Positions 32,627-42,300 of a stretch of DNA of 47,820 nt are shown in pieces (position 1 is the first letter of the stretch; each line of letters opens with the position of its first letter). Under the pieces are notes generated by a model. It was given only the letters and a program-made list of their open reading frames with translations, was not told the DNA's origin and made no database searches. The translations under genes were made by a program, and so were the position numbers. Source of the DNA: Desulfobulbaceae bacterium UBA2273 (lineage in GTDB: Bacteria > Desulfobacterota > Desulfobulbia > Desulfobulbales > Desulfurivibrionaceae); NCBI GenBank assembly GCA_002347095.1, contig DDWZ01000017.1, positions 1 through 47,820 of the forward strand. Reading direction: 5' to 3'.

Positions 32627-33587
32627 TGAAGAGCTGGGGATGGGCGGCGACATGTTCCTTGATCTTGGCCATGATCTCCTGGGCCACGGCCAGGGCCAAC
32701 CGCCCTTCCCTGCCCGAGACCATCGGCTGGGTCCGGTTGCGGACATTCTTGACAAAATCGGCGAGCTCCATCTCCAGGGCATCCTGATGCAGGTAGCAGG
32801 ATGAGATAATCTCCTCCTGGGGCATGGAGTTTGCGTCCAGCTCCTTGCCGGGCTTGATCACGGTGATCTCCTTCTTGCCGTAATCAACCGCCAGGAATGA
32901 ATGGGGCTGGAACACGCGGAGCCGACGGATATTTTCCCGCGAAACGCGGCTCACCGTGAGATTGGCGGTGCAGCCGTTCTCGAAGATCAGCCGGACATTG
33001 GCGATGTCTGTGGTCTGGGTGAACACCGGCATGCCCACCGGGTGCATGGAGGCGATGGGCGATTTAACCAAGCTTAAGACAATGTCGATGTCGTGGATCA
33101 TCAGGTCGAGGACCACGTCGACATCAAGGCCCCGGGGCTTGAAGACATGGATCCGGTGCGACTCGATGAAAAGGGGCTGGGTGAGATGTTCGGCCATGGC
33201 CAGGATAGCCGGGTTGTACCGCTCGATATGGCCCACCTGGAGGATGCGTTCCTTCTCCTCGGCCAGGGCGATGAGTTCGTCCGCCTCGGCCAGGGTTGTG
33301 GTCATGGGCTTTTCCAGCATCACATCCTTTCCGGCAAGAAGGCATCTTCTTGCCACCTCGTGGTGCAGGCTGGTGGGCACCACGACGCTCACCGCCTCGA
33401 CCTGATCGAGCAGCGCCTGATAATCACCGAAGGCGGTGGTGTTGCATGCCTTGGCAACTTCGGCTGCATAGGCAGGATTGACATCCGCCACCCCCACCAG
33501 CTCCACCTCCGGGTTTGCCATGTATTTTTGGGCGTGAAACTTGCCGAGATACCCTACCCCGATAACCCCGATGCGTGTCTGTGCCAT
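32619..33587 (-). CDS. Gfo/Idh/MocA-family oxidoreductase
   Basis: A 322-residue NAD(P)-dependent enzyme. The Rossmann motif is GVIGVGYLGKFHAQKY (about 5-20); 'VMLEKPMTTTLAEADELI' is the family's EKP segment, and 'ILQVGHIERYNPAI' the next conserved block. Its gene overlaps lpxB, so a lipid A sugar substrate is plausible: the family member GnnA makes UDP-3-keto-GlcNAc for amide-linked lipid A in some bacteria. The aminotransferase GnnB is not in the window, so this is only a hypothesis. Start ATG 33587; the frame is open to 33665 but the Rossmann motif fixes this start. Confidence 0.88.
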   Translation of the reverse strand: MAQTRIGVIGVGYLGKFHAQKYMANPEVELVGVADVNPAYAAEVAKACNTTAFGDYQALLDQVEAVSVVVPTSLHHEVARRCLLAGKDVMLEKPMTTTLAEADELIALAEEKERILQVGHIERYNPAILAMAEHLTQPLFIESHRIHVFKPRGLDVDVVLDLMIHDIDIVLSLVKSPIASMHPVGMPVFTQTTDIANVRLIFENGCTANLTVSRVSRENIRRLRVFQPHSFLAVDYGKKEITVIKPGKELDANSMPQEEIISSCYLHQDALEMELADFVKNVRNRTQPMVSGREGRLALAVAQEIMAKIKEHVAAHPQLFNV

Positions 33588-33651
33588 ATGGTATGCCTGT
33601 TTGTTAGCTTGAATTTCCTGAGAAATTACGCCATTGCGCGGAAACTGGCAA

Positions 33652-33732
33652 GGTAAAAGGCTCAAGGGGAAAGGGCAAAAAAACAGGCTTTCCCCCTTGC
33701 GCCTTTGCCCTTGGACCTTTCACCTTTTATTG
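33652..33732. repeat. Imperfect inverted repeat, AAGGTnAAAGG type
   Basis: AAGGTAAAAGGCTCAAGGGG (from 33652) pairs imperfectly with CCCCTTGCGCC...CTTTCACCTT (to about 33730), roughly 22 of 27 positions. It sits in the 261-base gap between the divergent oxidoreductase and AsmA-like genes and resembles a degenerate short repeat element. The remainder of that gap shows nothing clear. Confidence 0.55.
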
Positions 33733-33848
33733 TATTATGCTACTATCCCATTGATGTATTGGCGAACTGCCAGGCCCAGGTTTCCGTTCCAGTTCGTATC
33801 TCTTCCAGCCATATGCCGGCCGTCAATCGGCCCAGCCATTGATATTAT

Positions 33849-36800
33849 ATGAATCTGTCACGAATTGCCACCTTGCGCCTTAGAACCAGAATAATCCTTG
33901 CCTGTGCTGTTTTTTTGCTGGCAGTGGGCATCGGTTCCAGCCTGCTGCTTCCGCGGCTCATTGATCTTGACACGCTCAAGGCGCGAATGAGCGCCCAGGT
34001 AAACGCCAGGCTGGAGGGCACCCTGGACACCGACCGGCTGGAATGGGCGTGGCTCCCGCTCCCCCATCTGAACCTGTACAACACCCGTTTTGCCAGCGCT
34101 GATTCCTCATTGGCCGCGCCCATGGCCAAGGTGTATCCGGATTGGTGGTCCTTGTTCCGTGGCCAGGTCCGGATCGGCAAGGTTCTGCTGGTGGACCCGG
34201 AACTCTATATCAAAAAGTTTCCCGCCTCGCTGTCCGAACCCCCTGATCCCGCACTTGCCGGGTTGAATGTGGTGATCCGCAACGGGACATTGCACGTTGC
34301 CGCCAACAACCAGTGGCCTGCGCTGCAAAGCAGGGATTTTTCCTTGCGATCGCTGAACGGCAGAATCGCTGTAACCCTTGCCGCCATTGATCTCGATCTT
34401 TCCGGCAAACCCGCGGCTGACGAAGATCTTTCCCTCTCCGGCAAGTATCTGCGCAAGGATGCCTCCTACCGGTTTCAATTTTCCTGCCGTAATTTCAATC
34501 TCAATAGGATCTTCCTCTCTTTTGCCCAAGGAGCCCTGGCGCCTGGCGATTCTCCGCTCAATCTCAGCGGTAGCGTTGAAGGCAGCGGGCTTGGAAAAAT
34601 CACCGGCAGGATCACGGGGGATTCCTCCTGCCTGCTTGCCTTGCCAAAGGATAAAAAGATCCTGCTGAGCTGCGGGGTTGTCGATGTGGCCTTTGCCAAG
34701 GATGGAGACGATCTGCTCTTGACGCTCAATGAGTTTGAAATGCAGGAGCCTGGGGTAAAAATCGCCGGCACGGTCCGGCGTTCCGGCGGAGCCGAGACAA
34801 GCGCGGCGCCGGTGTGGCAGGTCGATCTCAAGGGGGAGGAGCTTGATCTGACCCGCATTCGCGCCGCTGTTCTCTCCATGTGGGGGAAGAACGAAATTGT
34901 CGAAGAGTTGGGGCAAATAGTGCAGAGCGGCACGGTCGGCAAGGCCAGTTACAGCTTCAAGGGTACCGCGGCTGATCTTGAATATGTCCGCAACATGCAT
35001 GTCATTGCCGAAGACATCGACGCCTCGGTCAAGGTTCCGGAAGTCGATCTGCTGCTGACCAACGTCAAGGGGAAATTGCGGATCGAAAAGGGGTTGCTCA
35101 TCGTGGATGGAGAGGAAGCCGAGATGGGCAAGAGCCGTGGCCGCAATGGCCATCTGGTTCTTGGTCTGCCGAATGATGATTTCACCTTCAAGCTCGATGT
35201 TGATCTTGAGGCGGATCTCGCCGAACTTCCCGCGGTTTTGGCGCGTCTGGTCGACCACCCTCCCTTTCAGGCTGAATTGGCCCAGTTCAGCGGCGTATCG
35301 GGCCGGGCGACCGGCCGTCTTCACCTGGGCGATGACCTGAGGGATTTCAAGGTTGCCGTCGAGGTTGCCTCCATGCAGGGCAAGGGCCGTTACGCGCCGA
35401 TGGCGTGGGACTTTGCCGTGGACGCAGGGGAGATGACCATTGCCCCTCCCCTGGTGCAATGGCGAAACGTCCGAGGCGAGTACGGCCCCCATGCGGTGAA
35501 GAAAACAACCGGGCAGGTGCGGTGGCCGGACGACGTTTTTCTCGACATAACCCAGCTTGACGGGGTGCTGGTCGCCAAGGAACTGGAAAAGGAAGACCTT
35601 TCCTATTTCAAGGAGATCAGCGAAACGCTGCGAAAAAACCTCACCCGGGTCGATGGCCGGATAGAACTGCGGAACACGGCAATTTCAGGAAAGGCCTCGG
35701 AACCGAAGCTGTGGAAAGCGGACGCGGACGTCATGGTGAAAAATCTTGTCGCGGAAACGCCGCATCTCCCGGTACCGATCCGGATACAGCAGGGCAAGGG
35801 ACATTTTTCAAACACTGCAATCACGGTTTCCGAGGCCACGGGCTCCCTTTTCGGCGATTCGTTCACCCTGGGCGCCTCCCTGACCCACCAGGCTTTCGCT
35901 GCCTTGCGCGGGAATATTTCCTTGCAAGGCAAGGTCGGGCAGGAGTTCGGGCAATGGCTCAAGGAGCAGCAGTTCCTTTCCCCAGCCCTTTTCCCGCGCC
36001 TCCCCCTTCGGATGGAGACCTTGCAGATCGACCTGCAGGAAGGAAAAACCTTGGCCAAGGGTGTGCTCCGGCCGGAGGGTTCGATCTTGCGTCCGGCCAA
36101 GGCTGATTTTTCGGTGGAATTCACCAAGGACGATCCCCTGAAAATGTCCGCCCGCGTATCGAGCGGCAAGGAAGAGGCCACGATCTCCCTGGATTTTCTC
36201 GATAACACCAGGGAAACCTTTCTTTTTTCCTGGAAGGGCGAATTGTCCAAGAAAACCGTCGATCAGTTGCTGGAGAAGGAAAACCTGCTAAGGGGCCGGA
36301 TTACCGGGGACTTTCAGCTTTACCTGCCCCAAGACCCCAACAAGGTGGCTTTTACCGGGGAAATCGAGGCCACGGATCTGCGCTGGTACCTTGACGGGAG
36401 GGATGACAGTTTTATCGATATCCAGGAGCTTCGCCTTGCTGGGGTTGGCAAGGATCTCAAGGTGAGACGCTTGGTCTGTGCCTTGAACGAAAGGGAATCC
36501 GTGGTGGTCAACGGTATGGTCTCGCGTGGTGGCAGCGGACTTGCCTTGAAGCTCGATCTCGCCTCGCCCGCGCTTTCCCGCCAAACCTTGTTGGACCTAA
36601 AAGATACCCTGACGCGGATCAAGGACCGCGGCACGCCCGCCTCTTCTTCCGAGAAACCGCACCAGGAGGCGTCGCCGTGGAATATTACCGGCACCGTGGT
36701 TTTTGATGTGGATGAATTCACTTTCGACCGCAAAACCGGGGAGAATGCTTCCGCCACCCTGGTCTGGCAGGAACTCAGGGGAGAAATACGGATTCATCCC

Positions 36801-37580
36801 CAGTGGCGGCTGTCCGCGCTCATAAATAATGGTCGTCTCTGCTGCCTGGACACCACCGGCGAATGGTTTTCCACCCCCGAGCTTGGGCAAAATCACTTTT
36901 CCGTGATCAGCGCCTGCCCCACCCCGCCTCGGTTTGAAACCGTCCTGCCGTGCCTTGGCTACCCGCAAGACCTCATTGAAGGGGAATTCTCCCTCAATGG
37001 CCGCCTGGAAGGAGTGTTGGACAACTGGAAGGAGGGGCATCTGCAGATAGACTCCCACCAGGGGCGGATTCTCCGCATGAAGCTTCTGGCAAAAATCTTC
37101 AGTGTGGTCAATATCACGGATCTTTTCAGCGTGGACCAGGGCGAAGGCGGACCCGAGATGTCTTCCCGGGGGTTTCCCTACTCGGATCTCCTCTTGAAAG
37201 CGTATGTCAAGGGAAACGAGCTGATCATCGACGAGGCGGTGGTGCGGGGCGAAGGGCTGAATCTTTTTGCCCGGGGCAAGATGAATCTCAGTACCTTTGA
37301 ATTGGACATCGTGGTTATGATTTCTCCGTTTAAAAGTCTTGACGCCATTGTCAGCAGAGTGCCTCTGGTGGGTAGGATCATCGGCGGGGAAACCGCCACC
37401 CTGGTCACCTTTCCGGTCGGAGTCACCGGCAAGGCAAGCGACCCCCAGGTTACCCTGCTGCCGCCAAGCGCTGTGGGAGAGGGATTGTTGAATATCGTCA
37501 AGCGGACATTGCTGCTGCCGTTCCATATCCTTTCCCCGGTTTTACCAGAGGCGACACCCGAACCTGATAAAAAGCCGTAG
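33849..37580 (+). CDS. Large AsmA-like (YhdP/TamB-related) envelope protein
   Basis: A 1243-residue protein with one N-terminal transmembrane helix (about residues 14-34), an AsmA-type N-domain ('LPRLIDLDTLKARMSAQVNARLEGTL'), long repetitive beta-strand periplasmic body and an AsmA C-terminal region ('MNLSTFELDIVVMISPFKSLDAIVSRVPLVGRIIGGETATLVTFPV'). Such proteins form rods bridging the envelope and are implicated in phospholipid transport to the outer membrane. Start ATG 33849. Position beside lpxB and the oxidoreductase fits an envelope neighbourhood. It is followed 21 bases later by an ArsR-type regulator. Confidence 0.88.
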   Translation: MNLSRIATLRLRTRIILACAVFLLAVGIGSSLLLPRLIDLDTLKARMSAQVNARLEGTLDTDRLEWAWLPLPHLNLYNTRFASADSSLAAPMAKVYPDWWSLFRGQVRIGKVLLVDPELYIKKFPASLSEPPDPALAGLNVVIRNGTLHVAANNQWPALQSRDFSLRSLNGRIAVTLAAIDLDLSGKPAADEDLSLSGKYLRKDASYRFQFSCRNFNLNRIFLSFAQGALAPGDSPLNLSGSVEGSGLGKITGRITGDSSCLLALPKDKKILLSCGVVDVAFAKDGDDLLLTLNEFEMQEPGVKIAGTVRRSGGAETSAAPVWQVDLKGEELDLTRIRAAVLSMWGKNEIVEELGQIVQSGTVGKASYSFKGTAADLEYVRNMHVIAEDIDASVKVPEVDLLLTNVKGKLRIEKGLLIVDGEEAEMGKSRGRNGHLVLGLPNDDFTFKLDVDLEADLAELPAVLARLVDHPPFQAELAQFSGVSGRATGRLHLGDDLRDFKVAVEVASMQGKGRYAPMAWDFAVDAGEMTIAPPLVQWRNVRGEYGPHAVKKTTGQVRWPDDVFLDITQLDGVLVAKELEKEDLSYFKEISETLRKNLTRVDGRIELRNTAISGKASEPKLWKADADVMVKNLVAETPHLPVPIRIQQGKGHFSNTAITVSEATGSLFGDSFTLGASLTHQAFAALRGNISLQGKVGQEFGQWLKEQQFLSPALFPRLPLRMETLQIDLQEGKTLAKGVLRPEGSILRPAKADFSVEFTKDDPLKMSARVSSGKEEATISLDFLDNTRETFLFSWKGELSKKTVDQLLEKENLLRGRITGDFQLYLPQDPNKVAFTGEIEATDLRWYLDGRDDSFIDIQELRLAGVGKDLKVRRLVCALNERESVVVNGMVSRGGSGLALKLDLASPALSRQTLLDLKDTLTRIKDRGTPASSSEKPHQEASPWNITGTVVFDVDEFTFDRKTGENASATLVWQELRGEIRIHPQWRLSALINNGRLCCLDTTGEWFSTPELGQNHFSVISACPTPPRFETVLPCLGYPQDLIEGEFSLNGRLEGVLDNWKEGHLQIDSHQGRILRMKLLAKIFSVVNITDLFSVDQGEGGPEMSSRGFPYSDLLLKAYVKGNELIIDEAVVRGEGLNLFARGKMNLSTFELDIVVMISPFKSLDAIVSRVPLVGRIIGGETATLVTFPVGVTGKASDPQVTLLPPSAVGEGLLNIVKRTLLLPFHILSPVLPEATPEPDKKP

Positions 37581-37601
37581 CCGTAAACAATAGGGATATT
37601 C

Positions 37602-37943
37602 ATGAAAGAATTTGTCCGCCTCATGAAGGCGCTGTCCGACCAGAATCGGGTCAAGATCATCACGATGCTGGGGGTGCGTGAGCTGTGCGTCTGTGAGTTG
37701 ACCGCGCTTCTTGGCGTGGCCCAGCCCACGGTGTCCAAGCATCTTCGCATCCTTGAGGATGCCGGTCTGGTTTCTTTCCGCAAGGAGGGGAACTGGATTA
37801 TTTACCGGCTGAACGACGAGTGTCCGGAACAGGGCCGGACCATGCTCAACCTGGTCGATCAGTGGCTGGATAAGGCGCCCGAGATAGCGGGGTTGCGACG
37901 GAGATTGCCGGAGGTGCGGCATTTGCGGAAGATAATAGCGTAG
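37602..37943 (+). CDS. ArsR/SmtB-family regulator
   Basis: A 113-residue winged-helix repressor: FVRLMKALSDQNRVKIITML, then RELCVCELTALLGVAQPTVSKHLRIL, giving the ELCVCEL metal-sensing motif with C29 and C31, as in ArsR-type sensors of arsenite or similar soft metals. The wing ends with 'FRKEGNWIIYRLN'. Start ATG 37602 with AGGGAT upstream. No metal-resistance gene is adjacent: it follows the AsmA-like gene and converges on the PilZ-like gene. Its target therefore cannot be read from this window. Confidence 0.9.
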   Translation: MKEFVRLMKALSDQNRVKIITMLGVRELCVCELTALLGVAQPTVSKHLRILEDAGLVSFRKEGNWIIYRLNDECPEQGRTMLNLVDQWLDKAPEIAGLRRRLPEVRHLRKIIA

Positions 37944-37950
37944 AGCTTTG

Positions 37951-37981
37951 TTTTCCGCCGTGCCTTAGGCAAGGCGGAAAA
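37951..37981. other. Palindrome at convergent gene ends
   Basis: TTTTCCGCC and GGCGGAAAA pair around an inner TGCC...GGCA; the PilZ-like gene stop lies in the loop. The T and A runs sit at the base of the stem on the wrong sides for a standard U-tract terminator, so its role as a terminator is doubtful. Confidence 0.4.
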
Positions 37982-38444
37982 GCCGTTTAAGCCAGCCGCC
38001 CGCCACAGGGGGTTGGTCGGCAAGAAAGGCATGCAATTTGGCAATGTTCGGGTCTTCCGGGGGGACAAGAAATTCCAGCCCGAGCTCAAAATGCTTGCTC
38101 GGGCTGGAAAAAACATGGTCGAACCAGACGGGATGGGCGGGAAGAACAAGACGCTCTCCCCCGTGTTTGTCAATCACCTCAAGTTGGATGACCTTGTCCT
38201 GATCGTCGTTGCAGGCATAAAAAAGATGGTAGCGGCCGGTGCGGATGTGGGGCACGGACAAACGGGCTCCGTAGAACGAGATGTCTAACAAGGTTCCCGG
38301 CAGAGGATCGGCGAGAATCAGTCTGTTTTTCGTGTCGCGCAGAATAAGCGTGACCGCCATGCTGACGCTGAACCGTCTTGCCCGTCGCTGTTCTTGCCCC
38401 ATACTTTTTCGCCCCGGGGAATATCCTGCCCCCATGCCGTGCAA
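37965..38444 (-). CDS. PilZ-like domain protein
   Basis: A protein of up to 159 residues. The PilZ signature appears as RRARRFSVSMAV followed by LLDISFYGARLSV (RxxxR then DxSxxG), which in authentic members bind cyclic di-GMP. The rest is beta-rich (VIQLEVIDKHGG, LPAHPVWFDHVF, FELGLEFLVPPED). Start uncertain: TTG at 38444 has GGAGGAG at a 9-base spacing; ATG at 38435 and ATG at 38402 (just before the RRARR motif) are alternatives. It appears to be a stand-alone gene. Confidence 0.78.
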   Translation of the reverse strand: MHGMGAGYSPGRKSMGQEQRRARRFSVSMAVTLILRDTKNRLILADPLPGTLLDISFYGARLSVPHIRTGRYHLFYACNDDQDKVIQLEVIDKHGGERLVLPAHPVWFDHVFSSPSKHFELGLEFLVPPEDPNIAKLHAFLADQPPVAGGWLKRLFRLA

Positions 38445-38539
38445 TGCCGCTCGCTCCTCCCCAGCAATACCATTATAAGATATTCCTGTAACACGTTGAT
38501 GTCAAAGAAAATTTTCCCGGTTCCCAGGGAAAAAGCCCG

Positions 38540-39163
38540 TTAATTCATTTTTTTGTCCTGTATTTCCTTGAGAATTTCGCTGACCAACTGACCGTTGGGC
38601 GCCGTGGCCATGGGGTTGAGGCTGATCAGTTCCTGCCAGGCGCCAATGGCGCCGGACTGATCCTTGAGATCGTAAAGCAGAACGACGCCCTTGTTGAATC
38701 GGGCGGTTTCATGCTTGGCATTCACCTGGATGGCCCGGTCAAAGGACGCGATGGCCTGTTGCGGATTGCCCGCCCTCCGGTACATGACCCCGAGGTCGGT
38801 GAGCACATCGGCATTATTAGGGGCCAGGGCCAAGGACTTGCTGTAAGCGTTGATCGCCTTGTCCGCCTGGTCGGAGTCAAAATAGAGATGGCCGAGGCTG
38901 GTCCAGGCCTCGATGTTTTGAGGATTTTTTTGCACCTCAAGCTCGAGCTGCAACAGGTGCTGGGTTTGTTCGGCCGTGAGCTTTGCGGCCTGCGCTTCCG
39001 GCTGTCCGGTGGCAACCTTGGCCGCTCCTCCGCTTGCCGGGCTCTTGTAGATGCTGAAGACGATCCCGGAGAGAAAGCCGATGATCAGGCAGCAGAGGCC
39101 GATAACAAGCACGATTTCCGTTTTGTAGCCACCTGCTGGAGATTGTTCGGGTTGTGATGCCAT
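38540..39163 (-). CDS. Membrane-anchored TPR protein
   Basis: A 207-residue protein with one N-terminal transmembrane helix (about residues 16-38), a linker, then three to four TPR repeats (about 75-190: 'IEAWTSLGHLYFDSDQADKAINAYSKSLALAPNN', 'ADVLTDLGVMYRRAGNPQQAIASFDRAIQV'). The layout resembles the C-terminal part of CcmI or NrfG, but no cytochrome maturation genes are near, so a scaffold role only is claimed. Start ATG 39163 has GGAGG at an 8-base spacing. Confidence 0.87.
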   Translation of the reverse strand: MASQPEQSPAGGYKTEIVLVIGLCCLIIGFLSGIVFSIYKSPASGGAAKVATGQPEAQAAKLTAEQTQHLLQLELEVQKNPQNIEAWTSLGHLYFDSDQADKAINAYSKSLALAPNNADVLTDLGVMYRRAGNPQQAIASFDRAIQVNAKHETARFNKGVVLLYDLKDQSGAIGAWQELISLNPMATAPNGQLVSEILKEIQDKKMN

Positions 39164-39310
39164 GGCGTGAAGCCTCCTTCCTTGATTTGGGTTGAGTAGT
39201 GCGCTCGGGTCAAACCGTTACATACATATGAACAACAATTGTTACGCCCTGCCACGCTTCTGTGACACGCGCGGGAGGATAAATGTTCCGGGGGAAATGC
39301 ACGAATCGGG

Positions 39311-42300
39311 TCATCTGCCCAGCTCATGCACCAAAAGGGTGCATCCGGTCGCAAGCTGGAGGGCCTCGTCAACGATACGGCGATGATGGGTAAAGAGGAT
39401 GACCTGGGTTTTTTCGGCCAGTTCCCCGAGGATTTTCAGGGCGGCCCTGGACCGGGCATCGTCGGCGTTCACCAGGATGTCGTCCAGGATCAGGGGCATG
39501 GGCTCATGGCTGGCAAGACGCCATTCCAAAGAGGCCAACCGCAGGGCGAGATAAAGCTGGTCCCTGGTGCCGGAGCTCATCCGTTCCACCAAAACCCTGG
39601 TGCCGTTTGACCGTGTTCCCACCAGCACCGGCTGGCCCTCGTCATCCTCATCGGCACGCAATCCGGCAAAAGAACCCAGGGTAAGTTCGCTGAAATACCG
39701 GGAGGTGATGGCCAGCACCGGGGTCTGATTTTCGCTGCGAAACCGCTCGATCTCGCTGTTCAGGACGTACCCCGCCACCTTGAGCTGGACATAGCGCTCC
39801 GACAGCCGTCGTATTTTGGCGAGCAGCCTGGCGCCCTCTTCCGCAGCCTCGGCGGCCCTGGCATTGCCGTCCATCTGCCGGAGCTGGTTTTTCTTTTCGC
39901 CGATGAGCACGGAGAGGTGCTTGCCTTCCGGGGCCAGTTCCTGCTCGATTTTTTGGCTCAGTTGGGCGATTTCTTCGGGGAGTGCATCCGGGTCGATCCG
40001 TGCGGCCTGGTCTTCCAGTTCGGCAAGGGAAAGGCCGCCCGCGCCCTCGATCAGGTTGTGTTCAGTTTGGGCGAGATGGTCTAACAGACTGCGGTATTGG
40101 GCCGAGCGTTTCTCCGCCGCCTCCAATTCTTCCGGCAAAACCTTTCCGGCCAGGCGGCAGAGTTCCGCGAGCTGATGCCTGGCCAAAAGCATTTCTTCCG
40201 CCAAACGAAGTTTCTCTTCCGTGGCCGCTTGTGTTTCCTGGGCATACCGGGCGTGGAGGGTTCGGTCGTTTCTCGCCTGATTGAGCAGGGCCTTGAGCTG
40301 CGCCACGATCTGCCCGGCCGGCTGTCCCATGAGCCCTGGCGCGATGTCTCGCGCCAGGGCCAGAGCCGCCTCCTCGAATCGCCCGGCGTCGCGGTCGATC
40401 CCCTCAATCCGTTTGCGGAGTTCGTCAGCCTCTTTCAGTCTGGCAAAACAGTTGTGCAGATTTTCCAGCACATCCCCGGCCTCGGCAGGGTGGATCTGCC
40501 GGTTGCCGCCAAGGCTGCCGACCACCTCCTGCCACTCCTGCCGCCAGAGTCCAAGCTCTTCCGTGAAGCGGGTTTTTTCATTTTCCGCCTGGAGGTGTTC
40601 CCCTTCCAGGGCCGCTTTCTTTTCAAGGAGCCTCTGCCGCTTGTCTTCAATGGCCGTGAGCCGTTCCAGTCCATCCTCAACCTGGAGCAGGAGCGGCTCA
40701 AGTTCCTTGCCCTGGGGCGAGGGGCGTTCTCCAAGTCCGGCAAGTTCCCGGAGCAAGGTCGCGTTGATTTTCTCCCGCTCCGAGCTTTTTCTTTCCAGTT
40801 CGACTTCCCTTGCCTGCAATTCCTCCGCGCTGAGCCGGAGAGCGGCGGCCCCGCCCAGCCAGGCCAGCATCTCCGCCGGAGAAAGGGGGATGATTGCGCA
40901 GGGCTGCCACAGGCTGCGCCACTCCGTATCCATGGCCGTAAAAGCCAGGCTGAGCTGGGCCGCGTTGTTCTCCAGTTCGGCCAGCGCCCCTTCGAGGTTC
41001 TGCTGCTCTGCCTGCAAGGCCGCGAAGGCCTGGACCCGGTCTGCCTCGTGCCGGAGACGATCCGCCACCGTATCTGCCAGGGCCACCTTTTTTTCATAGG
41101 CCTCGGGCAGGGGCAGGTCCTGCCCAAAGGCAACATCTTCTCCGGCAAGGTCTTCGCCCTTGAGCCACTGGCGGCGCAGCAGCTCCCACCCCTTGTCGCG
41201 CTGGGTCCGGATCAGGACAAGCTCTTTCTCCGTGGGCGCATTTTCGGAAATTTCCCGTTGCCGGATGTCTGCCTGCACCTCTGCCAGCCTTTTGCGCAAC
41301 CGTTCCCCTTCCTGCTGGCTCTCCCGTTGCCGCGCCGTCTGCTCAGTATGGGCGGCCTCGTATTTTCGCACCGTTTCCGGCAGGGGAAGCGGCAGGGCAA
41401 GAAACTCCGCAAGACTGCCGGACCAGAGGGGCAGCCGTTCCAGTCCCTGAAGGCAGGTGCGTCTTTTTTCTTCTATAATCCTGGCCTTGTCCGTCAGGTC
41501 CGCATCGAGTCCCCCGGATTTTCTGGCCATCCGCAAGGCCTGGCTCAGGCCCGCCGTGTTTTTGGCTAACGGCAATCCGGCCAGCTCCCTGTCGATCTTC
41601 CCCAGTTCCCCGCCAATCTCCAGCAGCCGTTTTTCGCTCTGGCTCAGGCCCTGCTGCAAGCCTTCGTGTCTGGCAGCCAGATGTCCGATAATCTTTCTTC
41701 TGCCGGAAACAGCCCGGAGGGTCTCCACCTGCTCCAAAGAGATATCCTGCCGCACCAGCCTGAGAAAATCGGCTGCCTCCCCCTTGTTGCTGATCCGCAT
41801 GCCTTCAAGACGTGGCCGGTCTTCCCGGCCCTTTTTGTATTCCCCCAAACGCTGGTGCAGCTCCTCGATGGCATCCTCCGCCTCAAGTACCGGCTGACGG
41901 GCGGAAACAGCCGCCATTTTTCCCTGCATCTCCGTGAGCTTGGCCGCAACAACGGTTTCCTTGTGGGCCAGGGTGTGGAGCGTTCTGTCGATCTCCTGGC
42001 GCCGAACGGAAAAATCATTGGGCAGTTCCACGACCTCGCCCAACTCGGCAAGTTGCTGCCGAAGCGCATTGCGCCGGACAAGCTGGGGCAGCAATTGGTG
42101 GATGCGTTCCAGTTGCCGCCTACGCCGCTCTTTTTGCCCATGCTCCTCTTCGATATTCTTGAGGGCAACCTGCGCCGCCTGCAACTCATTGTTCAATTCG
42201 TGCCACTCCCGGCTGGAAAGCGAGGCCTCCCGCACGATTTTCTGGGTCTCCTTGTAGGCGGCCAGGGCCTCGTTGATCTCCCGCCTTGTGCCGCGGGCCG

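Noticed and set aside
37951..37981. Rho-independent terminator between ArsR and PilZ-like genes
   Set aside because: The palindrome is good but T and A runs are on the wrong sides of the stem for a U-tract in either direction.
40097..41569. Long plus-strand open frame inside the YhaN-like gene
   Set aside because: Antisense to a coiled-coil coding region; no ribosome site or family pattern.
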